A stretch of 63,476 nucleotides of DNA from Xenorhabdus yunnanensis (GCF_028598805.1 NZ_JAQRFI010000027.1:1-63476), one strand, 5' to 3'. Positions 41,197 through 50,410 are shown, counted from the first letter of the stretch. The notes: generated by a model from the letters alone, not told the origin. Numbers and translations are program-made.

Positions 41197-41817
41197 TTAT
41201 AAAAAAGGCGTGACATCACCTTCGCCTTCACGAAGAATTACTGGTGAATCCCCAGTTAAATCTACTACCGTTGTCGGTTGCTGCCCAAGATAACCACCGT
41301 GAATAATTAAATCAACTTGTTTACCTAATGTATCCTTTATCTCTTCGGGATCGGATTCGGCAAAATCATTACCGGGTAAAATCAGGCTGCAAGACATCAA
41401 TGGTTCACGCATCTCTTCCAGCAGCGCCAAAGCGATAGAATTAGAAGGAACACGCAGACCAATGGTTTTACGTTTTTCGTTCATCAATCGGCGAGGCACT
41501 TCTTTTGTCGCCTGTAAAATAAATGTGTAATTACCCGGCGTGTTATTTTTGATCAACCTGAACGCCTGATTGTCCACATGGGCATAAGTTGCAATTTCAG
41601 ACAGATCACGACACATCAGAGTAAAATTGTGATGTCCTTCCACTTGACGAATACGACATATACGGGTCATCGCATCCTTATTTTCAAGACAGCAACCAAT
41701 GGCGTAACCTGAATCAGTAGGATAAATGACAACCCCACCCTTTTTCAGCACTTCCACACATTGGTCAATAAGACGTTTCTGTGGATTATCAGGGTGGATA
41801 TAAAAAAACTGACTCAT
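41197..41817 (-). CDS. yciO: YrdC/Sua5-family protein YciO
   Basis: A 206-aa L-threonylcarbamoyladenylate-synthase-like protein. The YrdC-fold block GGVVIYPTDSGYAIGC and MTRICRIRQVEGHHNFTLMCRDLSEIATYAHV are characteristic. E. coli YciO is a paralogue of TsaC that cannot fully replace it. Ends GEGDVTPFL. Lies 30 bases downstream of rnm. Confidence 0.94.
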   Translation of the reverse strand: MSQFFYIHPDNPQKRLIDQCVEVLKKGGVVIYPTDSGYAIGCCLENKDAMTRICRIRQVEGHHNFTLMCRDLSEIATYAHVDNQAFRLIKNNTPGNYTFILQATKEVPRRLMNEKRKTIGLRVPSNSIALALLEEMREPLMSCSLILPGNDFAESDPEEIKDTLGKQVDLIIHGGYLGQQPTTVVDLTGDSPVILREGEGDVTPFL

Positions 41818-41847
41818 AACGATAACCTCTATACTTCTACGCAGTCC

Positions 41848-42708
41848 CTAACGTGACCAGTCGTGCCATATCGGTACAACATCACCGGGTAACCATAAAT
41901 TGCGCCCAAGTTCTATCCATGAACAAGGTTGGTGAAAATCCGATCCTAATGATACTTTCAAGCCATATTCTCTTGCCAGTTGACCAAGTTGTTGCCTTTC
42001 ATTAGGTGCTTGCTGGCACTGTGCAACTTCCATTGCATCACCACCATGTTGTTTGAACCAGGCTATTAACCGTTTCAGCCACTTCATCGACAAATCATAC
42101 CTGCCGGGATGAGCAATCACAGCTTGTCCTCCTGCCTGATGAATGGTTTCAATAGCCTGCTCAATTGTACACCATTGCGGCGGGACATAACCGATTTTTC
42201 CCTTTGCCAGATATTTTTTAAAAACTTTCGGAATAGTGGGTTCAATTCCTGCTTCTATCAGATAACGTGCAAAATGACCGCGTGTGATCTGCCCGCCATT
42301 CGCCAATCGAGATGCACCTTCCCAAGCATCAGGAATACCCGATTTGGCTAATCGCCGTCCGATTTCGATACCGCGCTGTTTCCTTAAATCAACCTGATTA
42401 ATTAAGAGTTTTCTTAAAGAGACAGAGTTGATATCAACATTTAAGCCAACAATATGGATTTCAAAATTTTCCCATAATGTCGAAATTTCAACGCCGGATA
42501 CCAAGGTTAATGGCAGATTATTTTGCTGGATATGGTTCAAGGCTGGCGGAATACCTGCCGTCGTATCATGATCGGTGATTGCCAGTACATCAATGCCCAT
42601 AGAGATGGCTCTGTCCACGAGCAGCTCTGGTGATAATACACCATCTGAAGCAGTCGTATGGCTATGCAGATCGTAGCGTCTTGTCATTTCACTGACGGCT
42701 TCAGTCAT
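41848..42708 (-). CDS. rnm: 5'-3' exoribonuclease / PHP-domain phosphatase Rnm (YciV, RNase AM)
   Basis: PHP-domain protein of 286 aa. DLHSHTTASDG and ITDHDTTAGIPPA hold the metal-binding His/Asp residues, with VSGVEIST, VIAHPGRYD and GSDFHQP completing the trinuclear metal site. The E. coli homologue trims 5' ends of 5S and other rRNAs and hydrolyses 3',5'-pAp-type nucleotides. The start at 42708 (AGG upstream) precedes a second possible ATG at 42687. In E. coli it abuts trpL; here 7.5 kb of other genes intervene. Confidence 0.94.
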   Translation of the reverse strand: MTEAVSEMTRRYDLHSHTTASDGVLSPELLVDRAISMGIDVLAITDHDTTAGIPPALNHIQQNNLPLTLVSGVEISTLWENFEIHIVGLNVDINSVSLRKLLINQVDLRKQRGIEIGRRLAKSGIPDAWEGASRLANGGQITRGHFARYLIEAGIEPTIPKVFKKYLAKGKIGYVPPQWCTIEQAIETIHQAGGQAVIAHPGRYDLSMKWLKRLIAWFKQHGGDAMEVAQCQQAPNERQQLGQLAREYGLKVSLGSDFHQPCSWIELGRNLWLPGDVVPIWHDWSR

Positions 42709-42866
42709 TGTCCTGTACCTGTTTATTGGGTGGGAAACTAGGGCACTATGTATCAAGTTTTATCGAGTGATATCAAGTACGAAGCAGGGATAATAGCACA
42801 GGGATGGAGTACAAGGGGCGAATTTACTGGTTAGACTTAGTTTTTACGTAATATGTGATGGACAAT

Positions 42867-42895
42867 AAAACCAGCCCTACAAAGAGAGCTGGTTT
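42867..42895 (-). terminator. Terminator of the secreted protease locus
   Basis: Stem AAACCAGC/GCTGGTTT with a 12-base loop, followed on the minus strand by TTTATTG. It lies 8 bases beyond the protease stop codon. Confidence 0.7.
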
Positions 42896-42902
42896 ATCTT
42901 TA

Positions 42903-45900
42903 TTAATCACATATACGATGTGGTGGACAAGGGGGATCTGCATTAGGTACAACTGAAAAAGAAACGCTGGCTGACGGATTTTTCCCGCAAGACTGGGTAG
43001 AAGCATGTAGAGTATAATTTCCAACATTCAATAGAAATCCCCCAGCTCTGAACCCTCCATGACTCCAGTTTCCCTGATTGTCAACTTTAACCTTTGCTGT
43101 ATTTTTATGCCCCGATGACGATTCAACTACTTCAAGAGAAACTTCCGAATTAGGCGTTCCTGTACCCGACATATTGACCCAAGCTGAAAATTGATTCCAA
43201 GAAAATGGTTCATAAGCTAATCCATTCCAAGGCTCAATAACCCGAAAATCTGTATGAATAACATTCAGCTCTTGATTCACTATGGTGCCAATAAGATAAT
43301 CATTTGGTGTAAACGATTGTGTCGCTGTCAGATGATATTGTCCTAACCCAACATCATCTATGCGACAAATCCAGCTACCATCTTTTGTTGAAGCTTGTGT
43401 TGTCCCACAAGTGTTACCGGATTGTGCTGTTAGAGAAATATAGGCACCTTTTGTTGCCGTTCCGGTGACGAATACAGATGTCGGTTCGTTTAAGTCCTGA
43501 TTTGGGCAAAATGCACTCGCAGTAGAGTCAATTTTGATATCTTGTATACCATACATAACCTTATAGTGCCGCTTTACCGATTTATTCATGGGCTTATCAT
43601 TTACCCATTGCTGCGCTAGAAGCTCATGTATTCCCGGAACAGATTGAACATTAGGACAGTTCCAATCTTGATTTTCATTAACTAAAACATCACAAATCTT
43701 GTTACCTGAAGAAGAAACAGTAATATGTGCACCTATTTGTCCTTTTCCAGTAATTTCATACTCTTTTGTGGTAATAGACTCTCCTTCTGTCGGTTTTAAA
43801 ACTGCAATATCCCGTACACCATATATCACTTCATAGTCTCGTGTTATTGGCTTGCCTGACGGTGCATCATCCACCCACTGTTGTGCCAAAAGCCGATAAG
43901 CGTTCGGTATAGACTTTATTTCTTCAGGACAAATCCAATCCTGATTTTCATTGACGTCAACTTCACAAATCTGCTTACCTGCAATAGACACAGTAATTCT
44001 GGCTCCCGCTTGTCCTTTACCTTTTATACTATAAGTCGGGGTTGCAATTTGTTCTTCTTCTGCGGGTTCAAGCACACGCATTTGCAAATTGTCCCCATAA
44101 CGCACTTTAAAGCTTCTGTTAATTTGGGAACCGGCATCATCCACCACCGCCACATCATAATCTCCCGGTACAGAACTGTAAGGCCCGCATGACCAAGTGT
44201 AATCTTCCTCATTGAGCTTCGCGACACAATCATCATAATCACCAAATGCTTTTACGGTCACTGTCTTGGCATTACTCGGCATTGTTCCGCTGAACGTATA
44301 GGAAGGTGTTTTTATCACCTCATCTTCCTTGGGTGTTTCCACGGTCAACGTAGTCTCACCGGGATTGGGTTCTATCTTAAACGTGACTTTCGCTGTGGAT
44401 TGACGCACCTTGTCCAAAAACGCTGTTGCTACCAGTTTTTGCTCCCCTTTGACTGCGGTATCCAAGCCATAGACCCACTCCCAATGACCTTGTTCATTGA
44501 CGATGGCACCATCCTGACAAACCTGTGGCAAGACTTTTTGAGCCAAGCAGACCATTGTACCCGGCTCACCCGTTCCTTTCGGCAAGATATCTTCAAGATG
44601 CCGGTATACCCCGCCATTATGCGGTTGTGTGATGGTGACTGGCGTAACTGTTTTTGTCTGGATCTCAAAAGAAATAACTGCTTTTGAATCTAATGCGTTA
44701 TCAATAAACTGATCGACTGAAATGCTATATTTCCCCTCTTCAGGTTGATAAGACCCACAAGACCATTTACCCGATGAATCAACGGTAGTATTACAATCTT
44801 TAGCGCTACCAAAGCCTTCGATATAGACCTGAGCACCTTTTTCCCCAGTACCTGAAATCGTAAAAGGCAGGGTTGTTATCTTCGCGCCATACGCAGGGGT
44901 TATGATTTGTATTTTGGTTTTCGTGACTTCATACTTACGCGTAACTTGTGAGGTTCTTTCATAAGTATCGCCTAATTGCCCTAATTGGGCTGAGCTTGTT
45001 TTTTTATACTGGGCAGCATAAAAGAAGAATTTCCCTTCGCTAGTCGTTTTCAGGACAGGGTTATTAGGACATAACCATTTTCCTCCTTTATCCACAGTTG
45101 CCGTGCAAATGATCCCCTCACTTGAAATCGGTAAGGTCATTTTTTCTGGCGGTAAGAGATATTCAGAACCTGTAACAAAAACAAGTTGACCGGGGCTTCC
45201 CTGACCTTTAATAGAAATTTCATCGTGTAATCTATACTGTTCATCCGGTTTAGGTTCAGTAATACGCATCGGAATAGTAAAAGTCCATTTAATCGGATCA
45301 CCTACGTTCACTCCATTTTGAGTTTCCTGCAACTCCATTGTATAAGTATCGCCACCTAAAATATCTTCAGGATGAATAACAAACTCCCAAAAAAAACCAA
45401 AAGCCCCGCTGAATAAGGAGGCAATTCCTTCAACCGCCCCAAAAATCGCCCCAAAAATACTACTTAGAAAACCACCAAATCCACCTCCGCCTCCTCCAGA
45501 ACCACTAAGTGTGCCAGAAAAAGTGATGGGGTTATCCGGATCAACGGTTGAATTATTCTTAGGGTTTTTTACTTCAAATTTTTTCTTTTCTGGCTCATCA
45601 TCGTCATTTTTATCTTTAACAGTAATATGTGTAACGTCTGTAGCAACTATTTTTCCTTCTTTTATTAATTCAGCGGTCAACTCATAAGTACCTGCTGGAA
45701 AAGTTATTGGCTTTTTACAATCCCAATTACCATTATCACTGACAACAGCCCCCGAACAAATTATCGTTTCTTGTGCTATGTTTTGATTATTATCCACCAA
45801 CTCTGTCGATGAAGAATCAATCTTACGTCTTTTAACATCGACTTCATCTCCTGGCTCATTAGAACTTCCTGATAAAAAGCTTGGATCGCCTACAGTTTCA

Positions 45901-48227
45901 GTTTCTCCCTCAGAGATACTTTTAATTTCAACACTAGGCTTTTTTATATGAAAATAACTTTTATTAAATGGCAATTCTCTTAAATCCTCTTTAATATGTT
46001 TCAATCCTAATGGATGATATTTGTCTGCCAACTCAATATAATACAGCCCATCATTCAATGAGGAAGGAGGAGAAATATTCCAATTCGGAAAGTTAGGCTT
46101 ACCAAAATAAGTTCCATATTCTATTGATATTTCAGAAAAGTCTTTACCATTTTCTAGTGGGATTTTTAAATAAATATCCTTATCCTCTTTTCTATAACAT
46201 TGGGTTTGTCCTGGAAATAAAGGTAAATCGTCATTTTTCTTCATGCATATTGAATATTCCGAAGGTAAAAATTTATCACCATTCGGTAAAGTATAACCTT
46301 CATTATCACCTCCATAACCGGAAAATTTTTGATCTTTAAGTGAAGAAAATTCAATTTCTTTTGGATTAGTTTCTTCATACCTATTATTTTCATAAAATGT
46401 AGGAGATAGATAAAAATCTAAAAAAATATCTTTACTCCACAATATTGAATCAAACGGATCAATGTTTTCAATTTTTTGCATTATTCCCATAGGGAGAGAA
46501 CTTGGAGAAGAATAAGGATCATCCCCTCTTGAATTCAGCAATCTAAATTTATCTTTATTATCATTAGCATTTCTACAATCTAAAAAATTTTGTCTGAAAA
46601 GACAAATCAATTTTGCTGATTGATCGTAGCTAACGTTAAAATTCAGCATTTTTCTATATGTACTATTTATATCTTTTTTAGCTTTTACTTTTGTATTTTT
46701 ATTGGGTTTAAAGACTATATTAATCTGATCGTGTAAATTTATATTATCTGTCTTTTGGCTTGCTATTATTTCATATTCTACCTCATCATTACCATATTCA
46801 ATTTCATCAATAAATTCATCTTTTATAGTGCATGACCAAAAGCCATAATCAGTTGTTTTTATTTTATTTTCATTATTTAAGTTTTTACAAGCATCAAGTT
46901 GAGTATAATTACTCTCACTCTTATTAGTTTTCAATACAAGTGTAACATTTGAGCCAGGATCAGCGTACCCACGAATCATAAAATTTTTAGTAAAAACTGT
47001 TGTTTTATCTGCTGGATAAATAATACCAAATTCTTTAGAAATAGCAGGTATTTTTGCTTGAACAGTATCTTCTCTCCATGGTTTGTCTCGTGCATTTACC
47101 TCTTTAACTGTAATAGCTACTTTATGGTCTTTCTCTTCATTAATATTTTCAGTAAATAAATCATTACGTGGAATTTTGCACTGCCATTCTCCTTGAGGAT
47201 TAACTTTTTCCTTACATGAAACTAATTTTTCTTGACCCTCATTAATAGAATAAGAAAGCTGAATTTTACTAAATGGCTTTCCCCAGCCTTTGACAAGAAT
47301 ATTATCACTTCGTTTCGTTAAGTTTTCTTGCCAATCCGGAGTGTCAATCCAAATCTGATTCATATATTTAGCAAACCATTGGCCAGGAAAAAATTTCTTG
47401 TTAAAACCAATATCATCATGTTTTCCAGTAATATCTGAAACCCCAAAAAAAGGATAATAATTTTCATCATCTGTTGTCTTTTCTACTTTAAACGCTTCAA
47501 ATCCAAAAGAAGTTACACCAATAATTGTATCTTTCCATATTATTGGCCCACCAGAATCTCCCGATTGTATAATCCCTGGTTTCAAGCCTTCCTTTTCATT
47601 TGCTTTTATGATCAATCCGTGTCCTCGAAAATAGTCATAAGCCGGATTAACTATTTTCACATCAGCTCGGTGCTGAACTCCATCACTTCTTATTTGTTGT
47701 CCTGTTGTTTTATCGATACCCAGAAAGCCATAACCATAACTACTAGATTGATAATAATCTTCATCTAACGCTTCATAGGCAGCATCATAATTAAAGAAGC
47801 GGCGAACACGCCCAAACTCTTCCAGCTCTACTTCTTTCTCCAACTTTATAAGTGCAAAATCATGATAATGCCCTTCGTCATTATTTTTATATATTATAAA
47901 ATTACTGGTTAATGCAGTGGAAATCTCTCTTTTTTTAAAGTCCATCACATAATATTTTTTCGCCCCTTTTTCTTCACAGTGTCCAGCAGTTAAAACATAG
48001 TTTGGCGCGATTAATGAACCACTACAGAGAAAATTCTTTTGACTATTTTCATCTTCATAATAAATACTAATAACCCAAGGTTTGCATTTATCATCTCCAG
48101 TATCATTACAACTCACAACACCTCCAACAATAGCTTCTAAAGGTGGGGATTTTGATTCAGAATCAGAAAATGATTGACTGAAATAAAATAAAAAAAACAA
48201 TATAAAAGCAGTTCTAAAAGCAATCAT
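42903..48227 (-). CDS. Secreted chymotrypsin-fold serine protease with multiple Ig-like modules (1774 aa)
   Basis: Signal peptide at residues 1-21. IVGG starts the protease fold at residue 33. The triad is H83 (LTAGHC), D123 (HDFALIKL) and S225 (GDSGGP); C68-C84 matches the family disulfide. The residue six before the Ser, the S1 pocket position, is Ile rather than trypsin's Asp. After about residue 290 come about ten Ig-like beta modules, most with C-x(8-13)-W-x-C (near residues 338, 447, 824, 1039, 1145, 1333, 1418, 1512 and 1606); two adjacent ones (about 43535-44078) are highly similar. A glycine-rich hydrophobic segment lies at about residues 904-950. The protein ends DPPCPPHRICD without an anchor, autotransporter barrel or GlyGly-CTERM. 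The ATG has AAAGGAGG five bases upstream. Base composition changes mid-gene. VesB of Vibrio cholerae also has trypsin plus Ig folds but is much shorter. Target unknown. Confidence 0.85.
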   Translation of the reverse strand: MIAFRTAFILFFLFYFSQSFSDSESKSPPLEAIVGGVVSCNDTGDDKCKPWVISIYYEDENSQKNFLCSGSLIAPNYVLTAGHCEEKGAKKYYVMDFKKREISTALTSNFIIYKNNDEGHYHDFALIKLEKEVELEEFGRVRRFFNYDAAYEALDEDYYQSSSYGYGFLGIDKTTGQQIRSDGVQHRADVKIVNPAYDYFRGHGLIIKANEKEGLKPGIIQSGDSGGPIIWKDTIIGVTSFGFEAFKVEKTTDDENYYPFFGVSDITGKHDDIGFNKKFFPGQWFAKYMNQIWIDTPDWQENLTKRSDNILVKGWGKPFSKIQLSYSINEGQEKLVSCKEKVNPQGEWQCKIPRNDLFTENINEEKDHKVAITVKEVNARDKPWREDTVQAKIPAISKEFGIIYPADKTTVFTKNFMIRGYADPGSNVTLVLKTNKSESNYTQLDACKNLNNENKIKTTDYGFWSCTIKDEFIDEIEYGNDEVEYEIIASQKTDNINLHDQINIVFKPNKNTKVKAKKDINSTYRKMLNFNVSYDQSAKLICLFRQNFLDCRNANDNKDKFRLLNSRGDDPYSSPSSLPMGIMQKIENIDPFDSILWSKDIFLDFYLSPTFYENNRYEETNPKEIEFSSLKDQKFSGYGGDNEGYTLPNGDKFLPSEYSICMKKNDDLPLFPGQTQCYRKEDKDIYLKIPLENGKDFSEISIEYGTYFGKPNFPNWNISPPSSLNDGLYYIELADKYHPLGLKHIKEDLRELPFNKSYFHIKKPSVEIKSISEGETETVGDPSFLSGSSNEPGDEVDVKRRKIDSSSTELVDNNQNIAQETIICSGAVVSDNGNWDCKKPITFPAGTYELTAELIKEGKIVATDVTHITVKDKNDDDEPEKKKFEVKNPKNNSTVDPDNPITFSGTLSGSGGGGGGFGGFLSSIFGAIFGAVEGIASLFSGAFGFFWEFVIHPEDILGGDTYTMELQETQNGVNVGDPIKWTFTIPMRITEPKPDEQYRLHDEISIKGQGSPGQLVFVTGSEYLLPPEKMTLPISSEGIICTATVDKGGKWLCPNNPVLKTTSEGKFFFYAAQYKKTSSAQLGQLGDTYERTSQVTRKYEVTKTKIQIITPAYGAKITTLPFTISGTGEKGAQVYIEGFGSAKDCNTTVDSSGKWSCGSYQPEEGKYSISVDQFIDNALDSKAVISFEIQTKTVTPVTITQPHNGGVYRHLEDILPKGTGEPGTMVCLAQKVLPQVCQDGAIVNEQGHWEWVYGLDTAVKGEQKLVATAFLDKVRQSTAKVTFKIEPNPGETTLTVETPKEDEVIKTPSYTFSGTMPSNAKTVTVKAFGDYDDCVAKLNEEDYTWSCGPYSSVPGDYDVAVVDDAGSQINRSFKVRYGDNLQMRVLEPAEEEQIATPTYSIKGKGQAGARITVSIAGKQICEVDVNENQDWICPEEIKSIPNAYRLLAQQWVDDAPSGKPITRDYEVIYGVRDIAVLKPTEGESITTKEYEITGKGQIGAHITVSSSGNKICDVLVNENQDWNCPNVQSVPGIHELLAQQWVNDKPMNKSVKRHYKVMYGIQDIKIDSTASAFCPNQDLNEPTSVFVTGTATKGAYISLTAQSGNTCGTTQASTKDGSWICRIDDVGLGQYHLTATQSFTPNDYLIGTIVNQELNVIHTDFRVIEPWNGLAYEPFSWNQFSAWVNMSGTGTPNSEVSLEVVESSSGHKNTAKVKVDNQGNWSHGGFRAGGFLLNVGNYTLHASTQSCGKNPSASVSFSVVPNADPPCPPHRICD
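43535..44078 (-). repeat. Two adjacent highly similar Ig-like modules in the protease gene
   Basis: Two units of about 90 codons. Both contain the pattern V(L)(E/K)P..E...T...Y.I.GKGQ.GA.ITVS, then NENQDW, then LLAQQWV. The similarity, compared with the diverged other modules, points to a recent internal duplication. Boundaries are approximate. Confidence 0.7.
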
Positions 48228-48257
48228 AACAACCTCCTTTAATATGGATGATAGTTA

Positions 48258-50072
48258 CTATTGATTAATGCAATTCATTCCAGAATTACCACCTATACAT
48301 TTAATTTTCTTTTCATCTCTCGCTGCATAATTTTCGCTATCGTTGTATTCCTGAAAAGTAAAAAAATATACTCCTCTCTTAGCATAATGTTTATTTTTTG
48401 AGTTCCAATTACCTTTTTCATTTGGAGCTACTATTTCTTCTATATTAACTTCATCAGATAATATTTCGACTCCGGGTTTTAAGGAATTAGCTCTATCCTC
48501 AGATCTAATATGTGGCATTGATGTTCCATAAAACTCAGTAAACACATTATCTTTTTTAGCTTCTACCGAAAAAATTTTAGAGCTAAGTATTATCACTTCA
48601 TCACTACTGCTTTCAATAGGAACCTCTGCCGTTTCAGTATTACTAACAGTAATTTTCATAAAGCCTACAGGTACATTTTGAGCTACGGTATTCCATTTAT
48701 TGTAACCAACACCAGTAATAGATAAACCACTTGAATAATTTCGATAATTTAAATCAGAAATATTACCATCAATAATGGTTTCATCAGCAGCTTTACCCTC
48801 AATTGAGATATTTTGCACATCATCAGTTGTTGAGGAAACCACTTCATAATTTTTAGGCTTAGTTATCTTAATTGGACATAATGGCACCATGTAAGAAATT
48901 TCTTTTCGTCCCGATAAATTAGTAAAGTGAAATTGGCTATTAGTCTGTAGGTCTAATTTACTGGATACAAAAGCTTTATAATAAACAAAACAAACAGCTT
49001 CTAAATTATCTAATCTCCATTCACCAGTTTCAATATTAACTTCTGGTGTGTATTCTTTCGTGGGAGAATAAACTATATTATCTTCATTATACCCCGTTAT
49101 ATGCACTTTAATACTTTTTGCATCAGAAACAGTATCACTATTAACCAAACCTGATAAGCTATATTCACCAGCAGAAATCACCTGACCATCTTGCATTGAA
49201 GTAATAATTTCTTCACATATTGGCCCATTAATAGTTACACCAGTATTTTCTATATCTTTAATACTAATTGTTCCGGATATACCACAATTTATCCAGACTT
49301 TCGCACTCCACTGATCTTCTGATCCGTCTTCAATCTCAACTTTATATACTTGATTGTCAAAACTAGTTACCAACAAAGGTAATGATTCATCTTTCATCAA
49401 ACCTTTTCCCATTATCATAATATAATTATGTGAGGCATTATATTGTGTATTGGGAGAAGTGATTTTTGGTATTTCCCAGTTATTATCATCTGCTATAGTT
49501 ATAACAACATTACTTGGTGGGTTACTAACGCCATAGCCTATATTTAAACAATCTACACCATCACAGGTAGCTGTTACTTTAAGTTTGCAACTACTAGTAT
49601 CAACTCGAGTATACCATAAACTCATACTTCCAGTAATTATTGGAAAAGGAATAAAATTAACATAAAACTGTATATCACATGATTGATACTTTTTACTTTC
49701 CTTATAAGCTTCAGCCGTCCAATTTATATACTTATCTTCACCTAAACACCATGGTATAATTGAATCATTATTATCTTCAATTCCTTGGTTTATTCTTTCA
49801 CCAGCTATTAGATTAATATTACCATTCCCTGTTTTATACATACACTTCTCATCAGTACGCTTAATATTCAGCATGTCATATTTACTATTATTGATAAAAG
49901 TTAAATTATAGTACCTATAGAAATCATCCCTTTTATTATTTGTTTTTCCCCTATTATCGATGTTAATTGGCCCCATTTCTCCTTTAACCATTTCTATTGC
50001 ATTAGCATGATTATAAAAAATTAATACAATAAAAAGTAACATAATATATAATTTTGTTTTACTTATTTTCAC
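48258..50072 (-). CDS. Secreted protein with Ig-like modules, partner of the protease (604 aa)
   Basis: Not recognised as a named family. Residues 1-25 are a signal peptide ending ANA. The N-terminal part (about 40-180) is a Cys-containing beta-rich domain (YNLTFINNSKYDML, CMYKTGNG, AGERINQG, DIQFYVNF). It is followed by Ig-like segments (PKITSPN.., ITKPKNYEVV) and ends with a module resembling those of the neighbour (NEKGNWNSK...GVYFFTFQEYNDSE). The start is a GTG with AAGGAGGT six bases upstream. It is the first gene of a probable two-gene operon; the protease starts 30 bases later. It is very AT-rich, unlike the flanking trp and rnm genes, which suggests transfer. It may be an adhesin, chaperone-like partner or toxin; no enzymatic motif is visible. 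Confidence 0.75.
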   Translation of the reverse strand: MKISKTKLYIMLLFIVLIFYNHANAIEMVKGEMGPINIDNRGKTNNKRDDFYRYYNLTFINNSKYDMLNIKRTDEKCMYKTGNGNINLIAGERINQGIEDNNDSIIPWCLGEDKYINWTAEAYKESKKYQSCDIQFYVNFIPFPIITGSMSLWYTRVDTSSCKLKVTATCDGVDCLNIGYGVSNPPSNVVITIADDNNWEIPKITSPNTQYNASHNYIMIMGKGLMKDESLPLLVTSFDNQVYKVEIEDGSEDQWSAKVWINCGISGTISIKDIENTGVTINGPICEEIITSMQDGQVISAGEYSLSGLVNSDTVSDAKSIKVHITGYNEDNIVYSPTKEYTPEVNIETGEWRLDNLEAVCFVYYKAFVSSKLDLQTNSQFHFTNLSGRKEISYMVPLCPIKITKPKNYEVVSSTTDDVQNISIEGKAADETIIDGNISDLNYRNYSSGLSITGVGYNKWNTVAQNVPVGFMKITVSNTETAEVPIESSSDEVIILSSKIFSVEAKKDNVFTEFYGTSMPHIRSEDRANSLKPGVEILSDEVNIEEIVAPNEKGNWNSKNKHYAKRGVYFFTFQEYNDSENYAARDEKKIKCIGGNSGMNCINQ

Positions 50073-50141
50073 AGTACTACCTCCTTACTTAAAAGGAAAT
50101 ATTATTTTACGATATAATCGAGTTTCTTAAGTACATTAACA

Positions 50142-50327
50142 CTATGAAATTAAATTTCTAATTGGATTATTCTTATAAATGCAAACAATATTAATTATAT
50201 TGCATGAAAAAATATAGGAAATAATAAAAGTACACGCCAGTAAAACCAAAATAAAAGAGAGTCTTAGTATTTTATCTACATTCTCAGGTAATTTCACTGC
50301 TACAGACATCAAAAAAACCATTGACAA
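50142..50327 (-). CDS. Possible small membrane protein upstream of the secreted locus
   Basis: A 61-codon frame with one strong hydrophobic segment (LSFILVLLACTFIISYIF). The frame starts inside the trp promoter (-35 box), has no convincing ribosome-binding site, and lies 70 bases ahead of the 604-aa gene. It could be the first gene of that operon or chance in AT-rich DNA. The rest of 50073-50320 must hold the promoter of the secreted locus, which I cannot place with confidence. Confidence 0.25.
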   Translation of the reverse strand: MSMVFLMSVAVKLPENVDKILRLSFILVLLACTFIISYIFSCNIINIVCIYKNNPIRNLIS

Positions 50328-50358
50328 GTTGAACTCGATCCACTCTACTAGTACACGG
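50321..50358 (+). promoter_or_regulatory. trp operon promoter with TrpR operator
   Basis: TTGACA (50321-50326), 17-base spacer, TCTACT (50344-50349). The sequence aligns base for base in register with the E. coli trp promoter, and CTACTAGTAC over the -10 region corresponds to the better half of the TrpR operator (AACTAGTAC). TrpR with tryptophan should occlude it. The second operator half is poorly conserved. Confidence 0.8.
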
Positions 50359-50410
50359 GTTGATTAAAAGTTTCTCTATAAAAATCATTGAACAAATGAG
50401 GCACTCTAAA

